DNA of 64,000 bases from Sinohyriopsis cumingii (lineage: Eukaryota; Mollusca; Bivalvia; Unionida; Unionidae). The notes under the pieces are model-generated. The model worked only from the letters and a program-made list of their open reading frames with translations. It ran no database searches and was not told the origin of the DNA. The stretch is taken from assembly GCA_028554795.2 (NCBI GenBank), contig CM068842.1, positions 24,524,590 through 24,588,589 on the forward strand. Direction: 5' to 3'. A program made the translations under genes and the position numbers. This document shows positions 38,064-53,900 of the stretch, piece by piece; position 1 is the stretch's first letter; the number at the start of each line of letters is the position of its first letter.

Positions 38064-38281
38064 AGGGCTCATTGCAAAGAAAATTAAGATTGTCCTTGAA
38101 TGAATAGAGGGCATGGTGTGTGTGTCCAACCTGTAACTATATCACAAGGGAAGCCAGGTCTGCATCCCTCAGTATTGCCAATCCTTCTAGATTGTCCTAA
38201 TTACATCTGTTAATTTCCAACTTATGCCAGACGTTATCAAGAATAGTTTAATTTCCAAAGAGCAAAACATGTTTAATTTAG

Positions 38282-38583
38282 CTTGTGACATAATGGAGAA
38301 AAGTCAACAACTGTTAGCTGAGTTTGAGTAAACAACAGAAAAGTCAACAACTGTTAGCTGAGTTTGACTAAATGACAAATACAAGGAAGCTGTCCTTAGC
38401 ATACAGATAGTCTCAGATTTCACCATTGACTGAAAAGTAAGAGAGGTGGAGGTTGTCTGGACCTTGCCTTTCAGTCAGCGGTAAAATCTTAAGACTGAAT
38501 GCTAACAATATTTTCCTTCCATGTACTTGTCATTTTGTCAGAATCAGCTAACAATTGTTGACTTTTCTCCAATGTGTCACAAA
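38282..38583. mobile_element. Hairpin-type MITE, about 300 bp
   Basis: Inverted termini of about 40 bases: TTGTGACATAATGGAGAAAA and GTCAACAACTGTTAGCTGA on the left, with the inverse on the right. The left arm is partly duplicated (38338-38366). No coding frame. Confidence 0.65.
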
Positions 38584-38938
38584 CTGAATGAAGTGTGTTT
38601 TGCTGTTTTTAAAATTGAAATTCTTATTGTTCTGGAATATCAGAGATTGTTTTAACACTTGGCAATTAAAAAGAAGAAATAGTCTTATCTTAAATTCCTG
38701 AAATATAGTTTTGAACAGCAGAGTTGATAGTCGAGTCGAGGGACTCTTGTTGTAATGTCTTTATTTCTTAACTTTAGCATGACTTTCGACTTTCTAAGTG
38801 TTCTGTCAGCATTCCATTATTTTTCTGATTTCTCATAAGACCAACTTGAAAAAGAATCATTTTACTTTGTTTACTTCCTCCTTCTCAGGTTTGCATTTAC
38901 ATCACCAAATAGACTCCAAGGAAGTTTAATTTGAAGAG

Positions 38939-38992
38939 ATGAGTGACTATCAAGAATACCCTGATGTAGTTCAGGAGGTTAGAGGAGCAATG
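38939..38992 (+). CDS. SSRP1: SSRP1 coding exon 1
   Basis: Starts [18 protein letters not shown], ends at donor GTATGT, phase 0. A possible acceptor (TTCTCAG) at about 38888 begins the 5' UTR part. Confidence 0.88.
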
Positions 38993-41900
38993 GTATGTAT
39001 CAGAAAGTAATTATTGCATGATTGATAACTTCACACTTATCATCTTGTACACCACATCTATCTCTCAATAATTTACTCACAGCAGGGTCCATAATTACAG
39101 TTTGCAGTATAGACAAGGGCACAAGTTACTGAGGGACTGCAAGATATCTGGAGAACACATTTTTCACCCAAGACATTCTTTCACAACAAAGAAATCGGTA
39201 CACATGCAGAGACAAATGCATTATTTGGATTGCAAAGTCTGTGGGTCATTGCAGATTTTTTTAGTTTTTAACTTTGCTGCAATAAAAGAAAGATCTTAAA
39301 GTTCAAGTGTAACTTATTAGAAAGAAGATGAATCATTAGCCTCTTTGATTTTGGATAAATGTGTTCTAGGATGAAGTACAATGAAACCATTGATAGTACA
39401 CATTTTATGACAGGCAGTAAATTAACTGACATTTGGTTAAAAAGATTTATTTGGCTTTTTGTATTGGCTTATATGTAATGTGTTGGTCTATAATATTGCT
39501 AGAAAAAGATGTGTGACTTTAAACTAAAAGAAAATTAAACTAATAAAATAATTCTTTGACAATACATTTGTTAATTGTGCAGGCTAGTTTATTTGTATGT
39601 TTAGGGAGAAAGATAGTATGTTGTATGTCTTGCAATATCCTATTTTAAGCTGAAAAAGTATGGGTGAGATGAAAATTTGTCAGTACATTTTTGGTCCCCA
39701 CATTTTTATTTGACCCCCAGTTCTGACACCAAGGTGTTTTTTTTAACCCTCAATTTTACTCCCTGGGGGATACACTGTTCAATATTGTGTATGTTGTTTT
39801 GTTTTAAATTTTTAATGTAGCTTTAACAAATTGAGTCATATAGTGATGCATACATGCCAACCATTACACTTTTTCCCCAACTGTATTATGCCTTATGTGT
39901 AACTGTATTTGGGATACACGTTTTTGGTATATCCCCCTCCCAAAAATTAAAAATTTGTTTTCTCATTTTTATTAACATCCCATTAATCCCACCGACCGTA
40001 TTTTAGAAAAGACGGCTTCAATGTGACTACGACATAAGAGTACATTTGTCCGAAGACGCATGTACTTTCCTAACAGTATTATGTTCTATCTATAGCAGTT
40101 GCCCTACTTCAAGAAACGTGCTGGTTTCTACTTTCAACTTTTAACCTCGGTTTCTACTTATAGCAGCTGTATGGCTTAGGAGAGAACAGATTGGTTTTCT
40201 AACTTTTAATCTTTGTTCGCAGATTCTTTGTTCTAATTCAAAACAGAACCAGTCTGTAGGTATTTGGCACTAAAAGTCAAGAAGATTTATTTTAGCTGAT
40301 GTGTGTTAGAACAAAAATATTGTAAAAATGATTTCACAGATGGATTAGGAAAAGACGAAAAACCAGTTCAGAGATGAATACATAATTACACAATACAGCA
40401 TTCCATTCTAGGGATCTTCATGCCCCTTGCATGCTGCATGGAAAGGATTTTAATACTGGTAAAACAAGAGACCTTGAATTAGCTCATTTATTAACTACAG
40501 TACTGATGTAATTTCTTTTTATACAGCAGAACTAAATTGTGGACACAAATTTTATAAATGCAGATGTGTTATCTACCAAGTTCTTAATAAAACACCGACA
40601 ACCTCTAGCAGTAGAAGACTACATTGGTCCTTTGTTCAGATAGATGTTTCTGGATTCCAAAATTGCAGAAAATATGCATGTGCAAGAACAAAATCATCTA
40701 ATATTGTTTTGCTTCTTTTCCTATCATTGATCACATTTGCTGATTAGTAGGATAAACAACTAACCTATGTTAGATCCTTTAATTATATTACCTACATAGT
40801 AATATTTATAACAACAATAATAATTTTAAATTGTCTGTTGATCTGACACGATACAATGGAACATTTCTCATTATTGATGATTATACTGAAACTGAATTAG
40901 AAGATATAACTAAAACATGACTGTCACTTCACAAAACTTTTTCATTGTTTATTTCTGAAAGTGCTGCCACCAGTAGGTGTTACTGGCACTTTGATGGATT
41001 GAAATATCTAAAAGGGTTATTTACACCATGATGAGAAATTTGTATGGGAAAGGAATTGTATCAAAATTTAAACTTCCACGCACAAACTGCTATTTTTGAT
41101 GATAAAGCAAGCAATATATCAATGTTTAATTTAGTGTTGTTGTGATTTTTGTCATGTTGGACAGGTATGGGGTTAATTTTTTTCATGTTTTCTGGAGCCT
41201 GACCCCATGATATAAGTGTGTGAGTTACTGCAGACACAAGTTATCAAGGGTGGGGTGTACTATTTGGGGCTTTACCAGAGCTATATTTGATGTTTCATAG
41301 TTTCAGAGTTAAGCACACTACAGCTTGGTATGAAAGCTATATTTTTCCTTTTTAACACATTAAACCAAAGTCATATGTGAGAAATAGTTTTCACTGACAG
41401 CTCTTGACCATAATATATGATGTTCACCACAATAACTGGAAATACAGAAATATTTGTAAATTTACCGCATGTATCCTTATATCTCAGATGGATAATTCTT
41501 TCCACAGTTCATCTATAATCAGCAAATTCTTTTGATATATTTATTTTTGGTCCTCTATTTCATTTATGTCCTCTTGATTTGCTTGTTTAATTCTTTTCAC
41601 AGAATCCTGGACGTTTAAAACTACAGAGCAATGGTGTCATTTTCAAAAACAGTAAAACTGGGAAGGTGGATCATTTTGAAAGCTCTGATGTGCAGAAGGT
41701 TCAGTGGCTTAAGAGATCCCGGGGATATTGCCTAAAGCTAATAATGCAAAATGGCAACATACATAGATACGATGGCTTTAAAGACACGGTAAAACCCTAT
41801 TACTTTCAGATCCAGATAAATTGTGATATTATTGTAAATCCGTGATTCTTTAACTTGAATTTTTCTTACCCTGCATGTCTGTCCATGATTGTCACACTAG

Positions 41901-44900
41901 AACCTCCTGGGCAATCAGTGTTTGATAATATTAGTTTTAGAATGCATTGAAAACTTACGTTTTTCAGTCTGGTTGCTTAGCCAATCAAATCGCACTTAAA
42001 TGATGCTTTGTATTCCACTAAAAGGTTTAAACTGGCAGATCTTTTTTGTTGGCCTGTAACAACAGGAACTTTAGTAACCAGGCCAATGCAAATATATTTT
42101 GGCTGCTTTTTCCTGTATATATTACTAGAAAATTACTTGTGACCTATTTTTTACTTGTTCAGGTTTTTTTTAAGATTCAGGAGCTTTATAATAGTCTTCT
42201 GTCTGTCCATCCATTGATTCTTCTTGTAATTGTTAGAGCTTGGTACATTTTTGGATTCCGTTTGATAGATTTGCTTTTAAAAAGTTTCATCTTTTGAGAG
42301 CCCATTTTGACAAGAGTTGTTGCCTAGATTGGATGATTTTAAATTTCCACTACATCGGATGGTTATGGTCAGTGTACCTTTTGAACAATTGGACATTTTC
42401 TGAAACAATGTGGTGAATACCTTGAGTTATAGTATGTTACAGTTAACTTTATTTCTTGAGATGGGTTGTTGTTGTTTGTGACTGGCATACCTCGATAAAC
42501 ATTCAGTATATTATTCCATGATGGACAGAGTTATGGCCCTTGTTATGCAAATTTTTTTCTTCACATGGATACTTGGTTTCTGTCAGTATAACTTAATAAC
42601 CATTAAGCTATTTGAATGAAGTTTGGTAAGAATATGATATACCTATTAATGGTTTTATAAATTTTTCTGAAGTATTCTGGTCAGTGAATGCTGTTTCTGT
42701 TAACTTTAGAAAAGTTGCTCTCTTTTAAAGCCCTACCCATCAAATTATTGTAAGCTAATTGTTTTTGGTCCCTTTTAGCTCTAAGGTTATTTTTGTGATT
42801 GTGTTTTCTTAATTTTGCGAAAAATTTAACTTTCTGAAATAAAAGTGGATCACTTGTTATACTTTCTATCATACCATTCTTACATGATATCATTTTGCAA
42901 TCAAGAGAGTTTTATTTATTTGTAATTGTTCTGATAAAAATTGCTCCTATACCAATTAATTTTCATACATTTAGAAAAGAAAAGAAAGAAAACTAATCTA
43001 TGATGAGCATTAAAAATTACGTGTAACATTTACCAAAAGTGGAGAAAAAATGATTTGGTGAAATGTTTCTGATTTGAATGGATTGTGTGCAAAAGATAAA
43101 TCTGACCTTGAACACGAGTTAATTATTAGCTGCTGTATATATATTGTGGCATACATTTTTTATTCCTGATTTAATACAGTCATTGTGCATGCCATGTTAC
43201 AGGTTGTCACCTGGGACTAATTGAAATCATTGTCGGGCATATGTCTGATGGCAAGAATTTCATCATAAACAAGTGCAGTTTTCAAAAATGTCAAATCCCT
43301 ATTTCATTTGTAAGATCAACACATTCCTATTTTGGTACTCTTCTATTTTGGCTTGGCATTTTCTCTTGAAACCATGTTGGTAGTAACATGTGCTCTGTTG
43401 TTGACTTTTAAATTATGCTAGTATATGAATGTGACTTTCAAAATTGTTGATGAAAGAAAGTTAAACTTGCCTTTGTTAATTGAGATTGGAATTTTAAAAA
43501 ATGTTTCACAAAGTCTAGATAAGTTGGACAATAATTAACGATGTTTCATAGATTGTTTAGATACAACAGATGGTACACAAGATCCAGACATGATTTTTCT
43601 CTATTTTAAAGTGGAATCCATCTTTTCTCCTGATTTGAATCAGATTTTTCTTGATATAGTTTGTTTTTTATATCATCTCCAATCTGGTTTTTTAAAAACA
43701 GTCTGTCTGCTCCCATTTTGCAATGACCCTTGTAAATTATTTGTTCCATGTATTAGTTAGCACATGACTCTTGTAAAGGGTATTTTGATTGGTCAAAGGT
43801 TTAAATTCTTCCAATGAATCTTCATGTAATGAAAACTGATGGCAGTTAAAAGAAGAAGCATGCTTGCAAAACAGGGTGTCCTGAGTTGTTGAGAGAGACC
43901 CTGACACGAAAAGTTTAGATAAAGGTTTTAAATACTGTATGGAAATGGGAATGGTTGGAGCAAAAACTTGATGGAAATTTAGTTGATCAGTTTATAAGAA
44001 AACTAAACGCTAGAGGACTGCCATTTTGTGACCTCTGTAATAAAGATCTGAATTATGGTAATCGCGGTTGGAAGAGTTTGGAACAGCATCTACAAAAGAA
44101 GCTGCATACAGATAAATTGAAGCTCAGAAGGCATCTGGAAAAAGTGTAGTTAATTACTATAAGAAGAAAGATTTCTTTGCATGAGAGAACAGATGTAGCC
44201 CTCAGAATATGTGGACTGCATGTCGCCAAGCACCAGAGAAAAAGTCTTTCATTGAGAAGGAAAAGAAACAATTGCACTATGAGCCAAAAAAGTCTGTGGT
44301 GACAAAAAAGAAGGCTAAAGAAATCTTTGCCAAAGTTGCAAAAAGAGCTTAACTGGCACATCAACAGGTTGTGTCCATTGGAGAAAATGACAAGTCAGTG
44401 TATGGGATTATTTGTATATAGTTGATGTACTTTGGTGTTTATTTTACAGATTTGTTATGAAAAGAGAGAAGTATAATATATTTGCTGCAAAAATTGAAAA
44501 ATTGTTGTGACTTAATTACGATGTGAACACTGACATGTACATGAAATAACTTCAGCATCAATAGTATTGGAGAACAAATTCATGTGACTGTAAATATTGT
44601 GAAATTATTGAAGTAAAGTTGAACATTTTTGGTAAGTTTATTAGTGACCACTTAGTGGTCATGTGCTAATGACCTTTGACTTAGCCATGGTAATGCAGCT
44701 CTGCACATATTGATGCACTTAGTCATACTGCTCAATCTCCCAAACATGAAGAAATAAAACTTTATCTGATTGGCTGATAAAATTAGTACTTATGGTAATA
44801 ACATAGGTCATCAGAACATAATCCCTAAGCAGTCACTGTCAGATCTTCATGTCGGACACTGAGATAAGATTTTAATGAGATTGAGCCTATCATATTTCTG

Positions 44901-47900
44901 GAAAATGGTGTAAAAACTCAGCAAACAAACAAAGCATACATCCCAGATGGGTAATTTGTTAGTTATGCAGAGTATAAACAGGGAAACTTTTTTCAAGTTT
45001 ATGGAAGGTCTGGATTCCTGAGTAATTTCTAAAGTCCTTATGATGGGGTGATTTTAGAGAAACATAATTTATTTTTTTTAAAATGATTTTTTACAGAAAT
45101 ACTTCTTGCAGTGTTTAGTTGGTTCTAAATGAAAATGCAGCGTCACAGACATTCAGTGGGGCCACCATTGGTCATATTGAAAATCTTATTATCACTACGT
45201 CCTTATCACCATGGCCATCTTGACAATCATGTTATCACTGCTAGTGCTACTCTGTTGACTGTGCCAGTTTTATTGTTAGGATGCTTTGGTGAAAAATGGA
45301 AGAAATGTGTTATCTTGCCTGACTGGATGTGTGTGTGTGCATTGATAGCGACCTGCATCTTTCATTATTGAGACTTCACAGTTCGGGATATGTTTTGTGT
45401 TGTCTTTAAATGTGCACAACAGTTTTAGAATGTTAGTTTACTTACTTCAGTACTTAAGTACCAATATTGTCATACATTTGATGAACCAGTGTAAATATAA
45501 TGTTTAATTTTGGTCATGGAATCCATGTAGGTACCAAGTTATATCCTGATTCACATTTCGACAAAGTACATAGTAATGAAGAGTGATATGTATAAGAAAC
45601 TAAGGACAACTGAGAAAAGTGGTGGACAATTCTGCTCTGCAGCAGAAGTTAGTTTGTTTTTATAGAAGAAAGTCACTAATGGGTTTAATTATCATAGTGT
45701 AAGGAATGTATATTACTCCTTTCAGAAAATTGTACCTTGATTTCTTTGGATATTATAACTTTTTTAAGTGTCTGTAGAATAATTGTTGGTATAACTATGG
45801 CTTAACCTTTAAAACTACAAATATCCTTTTTTTTTCCTTCAGGAATATGACAAGTTGGCCACATTTGTCTCCAAGAATTACAACACCTCAATGGAGAAAG
45901 TTGACCTATCAACTAAAGGATGGAATTGGGGATTGGCAAAGTTTGAAGGTATGAAAGAAGATGTGGAGTTGAACATGGGTGTTAATGAAAGATACATCAA
46001 GGCAGTATAATATAAACAATAATTTTTTCCTTTTGCAATTATCTTAATGTATTGCCACACATTTTCATACAAATTCATTATTTGAGTGATTTATTATTTG
46101 GGCTAATTGATGTGGTACATAGAGAGAAACAGATTACTTGAATACACATGTTGGATTATTTGATCATTTTGTAAGTGTATCCATATATACAACTAGTGAT
46201 TATAAAAATATATGTATGTCTCTTTATTTCTGTGTTTTGTAAACTTTTTCTTCTTCCAGGAAATTCTCTAAACTTCTTGGTGGACAATGTGTGTGCTTTT
46301 GAAATTCCTCTCAATAATGTGTCACATTCTGTTACTGCAAAAAATGAAGTGACAATAGAGTTTCATCAGAATGACGACGCAGCTGTCTCTCTGACAGAAC
46401 TTAGGTTTCATATACCTTCAGACAACACCGATAAGGATCCAGTCCAGGTAATACAGATTTAATCCATTGTTGATTTGCAGTTGTGTATGATTATATTTGC
46501 TATTTAATGTCTGCAGAATTTGAATTGCATGCAGTAGTGATTGTACAAATAGTCCTTTTCATTTCATAGTTACATAGCTTGACCAGATCAGTTCTCAAGT
46601 ATTGAACCACTTCACTCATGTTGTATTAAATTGCGCCAAATTCAAGTATATGTATTATCATAAGCGAAACCAATCATTACACTTGGCAATCTGGGGACAT
46701 TTGTATTGTAAACTTCTGTTTTCATTGAGCTTCATATGCAGCTTTGCTGCACATGTCTTTAGTGGATACATATCTAATTGCTAAGTTTGTAATGACAGTT
46801 CTTTAGTGGATACACACCTAATTGCTAAGTTTGTAATGACAGTTCTTTAGTGGATACACACCTAATTGCTAAGTTTGTAATGACAGTTCTTTAGTGGATA
46901 CATACCTAATTGCTAAGTTTGTAATGACAGTTCTTTAGTGGATACATACCTAATTGCTAAGTTTGTAATGACAGTTCTTTAGTGGATACACGCCTAATTG
47001 CTAAGTTTGTAATGACAGTTCTTTAGTGGATACACACCTAATTGCTAAGTTTGTAATGACAGTTCTTTAGTGGATACACACCTAATTGCTAAGTTTGTAA
47101 TGACAGTTCTTTAATGGATACATATCTAATTGCTATGTTTGTAATGACAGTTCTTTAGTGGATACACACCTAATTGCTAAGTTTGTAATGACAGTTCTTT
47201 AGTGGATACATACCTGACTGCTAAGTTTGTAATGACAGTTCTTTAGTGGATACACACCTGATTGCTAAATTTGTAATGACAGTTCTTTAGTGGATACATA
47301 CCTAATTGCTAAGTTTGTAATGACAGTTCTTTAGTGGATACACACCTAATTGCTAAGTTTGTAATGACAGTTCTTTAGTGGATACACACCTAATTGCTAA
47401 GTTTGTAATGACAGTTCTTTAGTGGATACATATCTAATTGCTAAGTTTATACAGTAATGTTGCTAAGGCGTGGGACAGTTTGCCAAGTAAGAACACTAAG
47501 GTGGTTTGAGTAGCAGTGATAACAGTTGAAACAATGTCGCCAAAGTGAGTCAATTCTGGTACAGCCAAGGTTTAAATGTAATCATCTAAATAGTTCTGAG
47601 TGAAATAATTCCTGACATACAAGACAGTAGACAGAGATTTTATCAGCTATTGACAAGTAACTAAAACATAATGAATTTTATATCACTTTCTTTCTTTGAA
47701 TTTTTGATTTGCCATGAATTAAATATTATTTCCATGATAGTCATGTAATTTGTGTTGTCAAACCAAAGTATGGTTAAATGAGACAACTGAGGCAGTTAGC
47801 TGGGGGCTGTCAAACTCAGATTTGACTTTCTGTACTATTAGCAGCTTTTTGCAGGTGGAGGGGAAAAAATCAGCTTGCAAATTTTAATTTCTACATGCAT

Positions 47901-50900
47901 TTGTGGGAATGAGTTACTCCAGGAATTTGAGAATAGGAAAGAACTACAATACAATATATAGTTGTTTTAACATGTTGAAAAAGTAAAACAAATACACGTA
48001 CAGTTGAATTGTTTTTCTTATTTATTATGAAGTCTGTTTTATACACTTCCAAGTTTGTATTTGTGGACCATGAAAAGTTCATGAACAATCAGTCCCAGGA
48101 TTGAAAAAGAACATATTAGTGATAACCATTTTGTTAATAGATAATAGGCGGGAAGATTATGATGCAGATATTTACAATTGGTCATTCTACCCACACACCA
48201 AAAATAGAAGAACATGTCGCCAGAGATTTGTCCATAACAGTATCCAATCTGGACTCCAGTTTTGGGGCAGAGAGACTTTTCTCCCCCATCTGACTGTGGC
48301 AAAGTGATTTCAAAATAGCTAGAAGAATAGAATTTTAGACTGTTTGCAGCAGGTGCTTACCTAACTAAACCTTTTTGGCAAATAATATCAGAACAAAGAA
48401 ATACTCAGTAGACTTTATGAACATTAAAATTCTAGTTTGATTCAGTAAAATTGTTGAATGACTTCGTTTTTGCAAAAGACGGGAAGCTTAAAAATAGATT
48501 ACTGTCAAAATCTAGTGACAGATACATGGTATAACTACATTCTTCCTACATTTATCGATTGAAATATGAAATAAACTTCTTTACATTTTTTTAGTGATCA
48601 TCATATAAACCTCCCCAGAGTAATATTTGCTAATGATTGGGATACAAATGAATGAGAGTATGTGATTTGGATTTTTAACGTAGCTTTAAAAATATTCAGT
48701 CATAGATACAATGTCTGCAGTGTGGCAGTTGATAGGGATGTTGTGCATTGGGGCATCATGCTGTAGACACATAGCATCATGTCCCACCCAGTCACATTAT
48801 CCTGGCATCAGGCGCACCAGTCCTGATATACACCTCTTAATGCTGAGCACCTAGCAAGGCAGCTGTTAGTACCATTTTTATAAATCTTTGGTATGACTTG
48901 GTGGTGGTTTGATTCTGCAGCCTCCCGCATCCAAGATGGATGCTCTAACCACTAGGCCACCGGAGTATTCTACAAATGCATAGAATTTCAGGCATATCTT
49001 TAGGCATTTTGTATATATTTTTGGCATTAATCTTGTTGATTGAAACAAAATGGCAGACATAACTATCTTTTATTTGGCACCAAAGTTTATGAAAAGTACA
49101 GAATATGATGTTCAAGTTCTTTACTTTGCTCAAAGAAGAAAGGAAAGACACAATTTGATATTATACTTAGCATATGTAAACATTCAGCTGGAAAGAAATG
49201 AGGGAGGAGGGGCACAGGCTAAGAAAAAGGGGACATCAGCTTTTCTTGTTCTGTGTATTTATGCAAAATGACAGGTACTGGAGCAGCTGTTTCACCTGAC
49301 TCGCACCCTAGCTTGGACCCTACCGAATAAAGAAATCAGAGAGATATATCCATATTTGTGAATTAAATGGTTGGGTACAAAATATATTCTATTTTGTTTT
49401 TGAATCATGCATGTAATTTTGCTGCATTTGTGTGTTTTAACCAGATTTACTAAAGATTTACTTTATATCTTTGAAAAAAGTATAATTTGCTAAAAGACGC
49501 AAGAGCCAGAAATCTCCACTCGCATTTTCCACAACTGACTCGGATTATGCAATCATGTGAGAGTTAAATTTGAGCCCTGGCTGTTCCAGAATTGGATGGG
49601 ATGGGGCATGGGTGTGGAAGGCACTTAAAATTAAGTGTACCTGTTGCATTGTTTACTTCTTTCTGGTTCAGGAGTTGAAAAACCTCAAACAATGTACTCA
49701 CCCTGTCAGGCAAATACTAAAAATATTTTCAGATTATAATCTTAATTATCCGGCTATTACAGAAATATAAAAACTGATAATGTTAATAACCTGAATTCAT
49801 TTGCTTGAAAGGTTCTTTTGCAGAACCTGCTGTGATCTGTTTGTACTAGTAAATAAACCCATTCACGTATAAGCTAATCCATCCACCATCTGAATAGAAA
49901 ACATTTTAAAGTGCATGACCCACACGTAAGTCAAACTACTTGTCCAAGAAGACATTATGAGATGCAGTAAGTTAGGAATACCAGGGTTCCCACCGGAAAA
50001 TCTGAAGAAAAGTCGGGAGAAATTATAATTATTTTATGACCATGAAAAGTCCTTGAAATTTGCAAATATTGATGTAAGTCGGGGAAAAAAAACGGGAATT
50101 TTCTGCCACCACTTGATGCCCGAAACAATTACATAATTGAGTTGTAACTGAACTAATTGTGAGTTAAATTTATCGAGTTCTGACCAGAATATTTGGAGTT
50201 TGCAGTATATATCATTTGGGTGCTTACCATGAACATATTTGTTGAGTCAATCCAAACGCTCAGTGGATTAGATTCATCTAGTATACTTTTTTCCCATAGT
50301 GCGATATCTGTATCTTTTCTTACATGGAAGATATGAAAACCAGTCTAGCATCACAAGAGGCCAACAAGGTGGCAGAAAAGCGTATCCGTTTACCAGATGG
50401 TCTAGCAAACTTAAATGTTGTTAAATCTAGCCAAACCCACATTAAATCAATATGAAAATTATTTATTTTCTCATAAATTGTGAGTATTAATATCATTATA
50501 TCTTTAATCTGCTGAATTAAAATAAAACTAGGACGTTGATGAAATTTGACCTGGTACTCGGAATTTGCATTGGTTGTCATACAAGTACACAAATTTAACA
50601 ACCCACATGTTCATGACCTCATAGATACCGTAGTCACGTGATATCAGTAATATTCCATTTCAAATTTTGTAGAAAAAATATTAAATAAAAGTCATATGCT
50701 GTTTGTAATAAAAATACAAAATTGAAAGAACCCAAAATTATATATATTTATTCATAGAACATCTGCCAGGGTTTGGTGTATCACGTGACTACCTTGTTAA
50801 TTTGTGCTCTGTTCTTGATGAATCTGACTGGCCAGATTGCAGCGACAGTGACAGGTTTCTTGTTGTTCTTCTTCAAAAAAATATGTTGTAAATTATAGGT

Positions 50901-53900
50901 TCTTTTTACAAAAGGTATCTGACTTTCATTTAATATAATTGAATTTTATACAATAACATTAAAAAGGAGTGTGCTGTTGATATCACGTGACTGTTGAGAT
51001 TTGTGAAGTCATGTGACTAGTAATGCATATGGTGAATACTGGATCAGGTTTCATATATGCTGTAGTTTCGTCTAGACTGTCAGCGGATTAAAGTCATAAC
51101 AATTATAATACTTGCCATTTCTGAGAAAATAAATCATTTTCCTATTGATTTCATGCAGGTTATGAGTCAATATAACACTGCTTAAAGTTGCTAGGCCTGC
51201 TAGTAAGCGATTACCATATGTCGCATGTATCCATAGTAACCTAAAGGTCAGTATCAATAGAGTTTTAAAGATGTATCCAAGTATTTGCTGACTGACCAGG
51301 TCTGTATCAGTTGTTTAACTTGTTGTACATATTCTATTAAATCAGTATTTCCCTTTACCCTCATTTGTGTTCAGGGACTCCAAAATTTTTACTTGACCCC
51401 CTGTTTTGATACCAAAGTTTTTTTAATACTTGGCCTGACCCCCAGTTCTGACACCAAGGAGATTTTTGGCTCTTAGTCTTTCACCACTAGGGGATACATG
51501 GGTTAAATCCATTGTTATTACTGTTTAACTTGTTGTACATATTCTATTAAATCAGTGTTTCCCTTTACCATCATTTGTGCTTCAGGGACCCCAAAATTTT
51601 TATTTGACCCCCTGTTTTGTTTCCAAAGTTTTTTTAATACTTGGTCTGACACCAAGGAGATTTTTGACTCTTAGTCTTTCACCACTAGGGGATACACAGG
51701 TTAAATCCATTGTTATTACTGTATGCACATGAGTATGGAGTCAAATTCATTCGTCGTTCAGTTACGTGATAAATAAACATCTCATTCATGAAATTACTTT
51801 ATTGTCTTCGCTAAATCCAATCCCAGCCTGGCCCATCTTGTTACACCACCCCACTCCTAATTTTGGAATGGCCTAAATTGGATTAGAGTATCTGAAACAG
51901 TTATCTGCACTGATTATCGTAAGACCTTCAAGATTGTGTGAGGTTCAGGCATTATGGACAGATTTGGATAGCTCTATATAATGTAAACTGATTTGGATAG
52001 CCTTTTCATATGGTAAGCCAATATAGATCACCCTTTGTTACAATGAATTAATATGGATAACCCTTCCACATGGTAAATTGATTAATCCATAAGACCAAAG
52101 TTACAAGCTAGTTTTGTATATTAGAGTAGCAACAGAAAATACCTGCTAGGATTGTTTCCCTTTTTAGAATTTAAAAAAAAGTTAATTTTCCTCTTTTTTG
52201 TGTCACAGAAGTTTAACATAGAATAATATTATATAAAAATCAGAGTAAATTTTTTTATAAAAAAACCCAACATTTATTCAGCTTGAACCACAGCTGGGAG
52301 CATATTTTGTGTTTGAAATTGGTAAGTGTTGTAACACAGTCGTAAATATACCACTCCCCAACAGTTCTCATGTAGACCAGATGTTCTATAGATAAGATGA
52401 CACTTACAAATTGCAAGCATATACATCTTTCTATGAGTGTAATGAATGTCATAACTCGTAATTACAGGTGTTGGCTGTAGTAGAACAGTTTCTGTTTTTC
52501 ACATTTATATCAGTAGAGCTTTTTTCTATTTTATTGCAGGAATTTTATAATAATGTCATACAAAAAGCAGATATTATTCAGGCAACTGGAGATGCTATCA
52601 CGATATTCAATGAAGTACAGTGTCTCACCCCAAGGTAAGAGTTTTGTTTTGTAATTACCCGATAGGAAAAACACTGCAACAAACTTCATTACAACATAAA
52701 TTCAAATATGTGGTCATGTCATTGCTACTGATAATAGCCAAGCCCACTTGAGTAATAAGTGAAACATTGTATTCACTGTTCCATCAGTGGCAGCTCTGTC
52801 ATCAGTTAAGGTGTTGGTTAAAGCTTGTAATTTGCATATAAACCCCTTTATATATTCTCATCCTATATGGCATGAATCATTATGAAGCTAAAACAATTCT
52901 ATTATACACTGTATTTTAAAAATGCAATGCAAACTTGGTTAAGATGTATGATTTTGCCCCATGACAATTGGGATATGTCATCTTTTGTTAAATTAATCGT
53001 TTTATAGAAATTTATCTCGTATATATCATAATGCTATTTCATGAACCCCCAGTGCTCCAAGTTGTGACTAAAATGATCAAATATAATACTAAACATTTAG
53101 AATGGGCAAGGGAAAATTGTCATCTGCACTCCCTCTGGTGACCTTGAGAATCATAATGTAGCAACTAAAAAGTGATAAGCTCTTCTTATTAAAAGTATGT
53201 ACCATGTTTTATGCTTAAAACATTTGGCAGGTGAAATTTAATTCACAATAATATGATCCCATTACGTTTGGAAGACAACCGTTTTCTTTATCAAGTTGCA
53301 ATCTTTACATGTGATTAGTCTAGCTGAGAGCTTATAAGTTATCCCCCTCCATTCCAGTATTTGGTTGAGAGTTACACATTGGCATGATGCATGATTGGTA
53401 AAATGGGTAAAAGTTTGTGTACCTTTTTCAGAGTTGTAGTTATGGGTTATCTGTGGAATCTGCTAGCTGACATGTGACATAGTTGTCAGCAAATACCATA
53501 GTCATATATAACCAGGCAGTCAACCTCAGTAGTGATATATAACCAGGCAGTCAACCTCAGTAGTGATATATAACCAGGCAGTCAACCTCAGTAGTAATGT
53601 ATAACCAGGCAGTCAACCTCAGTCAGTGTTAAGGATCTGAAAAAATCAGGACAAGGAGTTAAATATATTTAAAAAATCTGGTCTGTAGTAATATTATTGT
53701 CTGTCAAATTGCCATAAATGCAGATATGGCTTTATTAATATAAATTATCATTTGAAAGAGTAAGTTAAGGCCCTTTGTGAATTTGAGGCCAGGCAGTATG
53801 CAGACTTAAGGCCCATTATTGGAATTTGAGGCCAAGCAAAATGTAGAGTTGTCAATCTTTATCAGTGAATATGAGGCCAGGCAACATGTCGAGATTGTTT

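Noticed and set aside
46758..47447. CRISPR-like array
   Set aside because: All 44 bases repeat with no unique spacers; it is an intronic minisatellite in an animal gene.
49050..49271. Open frame in SSRP1 intron 4
   Set aside because: Short, intronic, next to a SINE, no recognisable domain.
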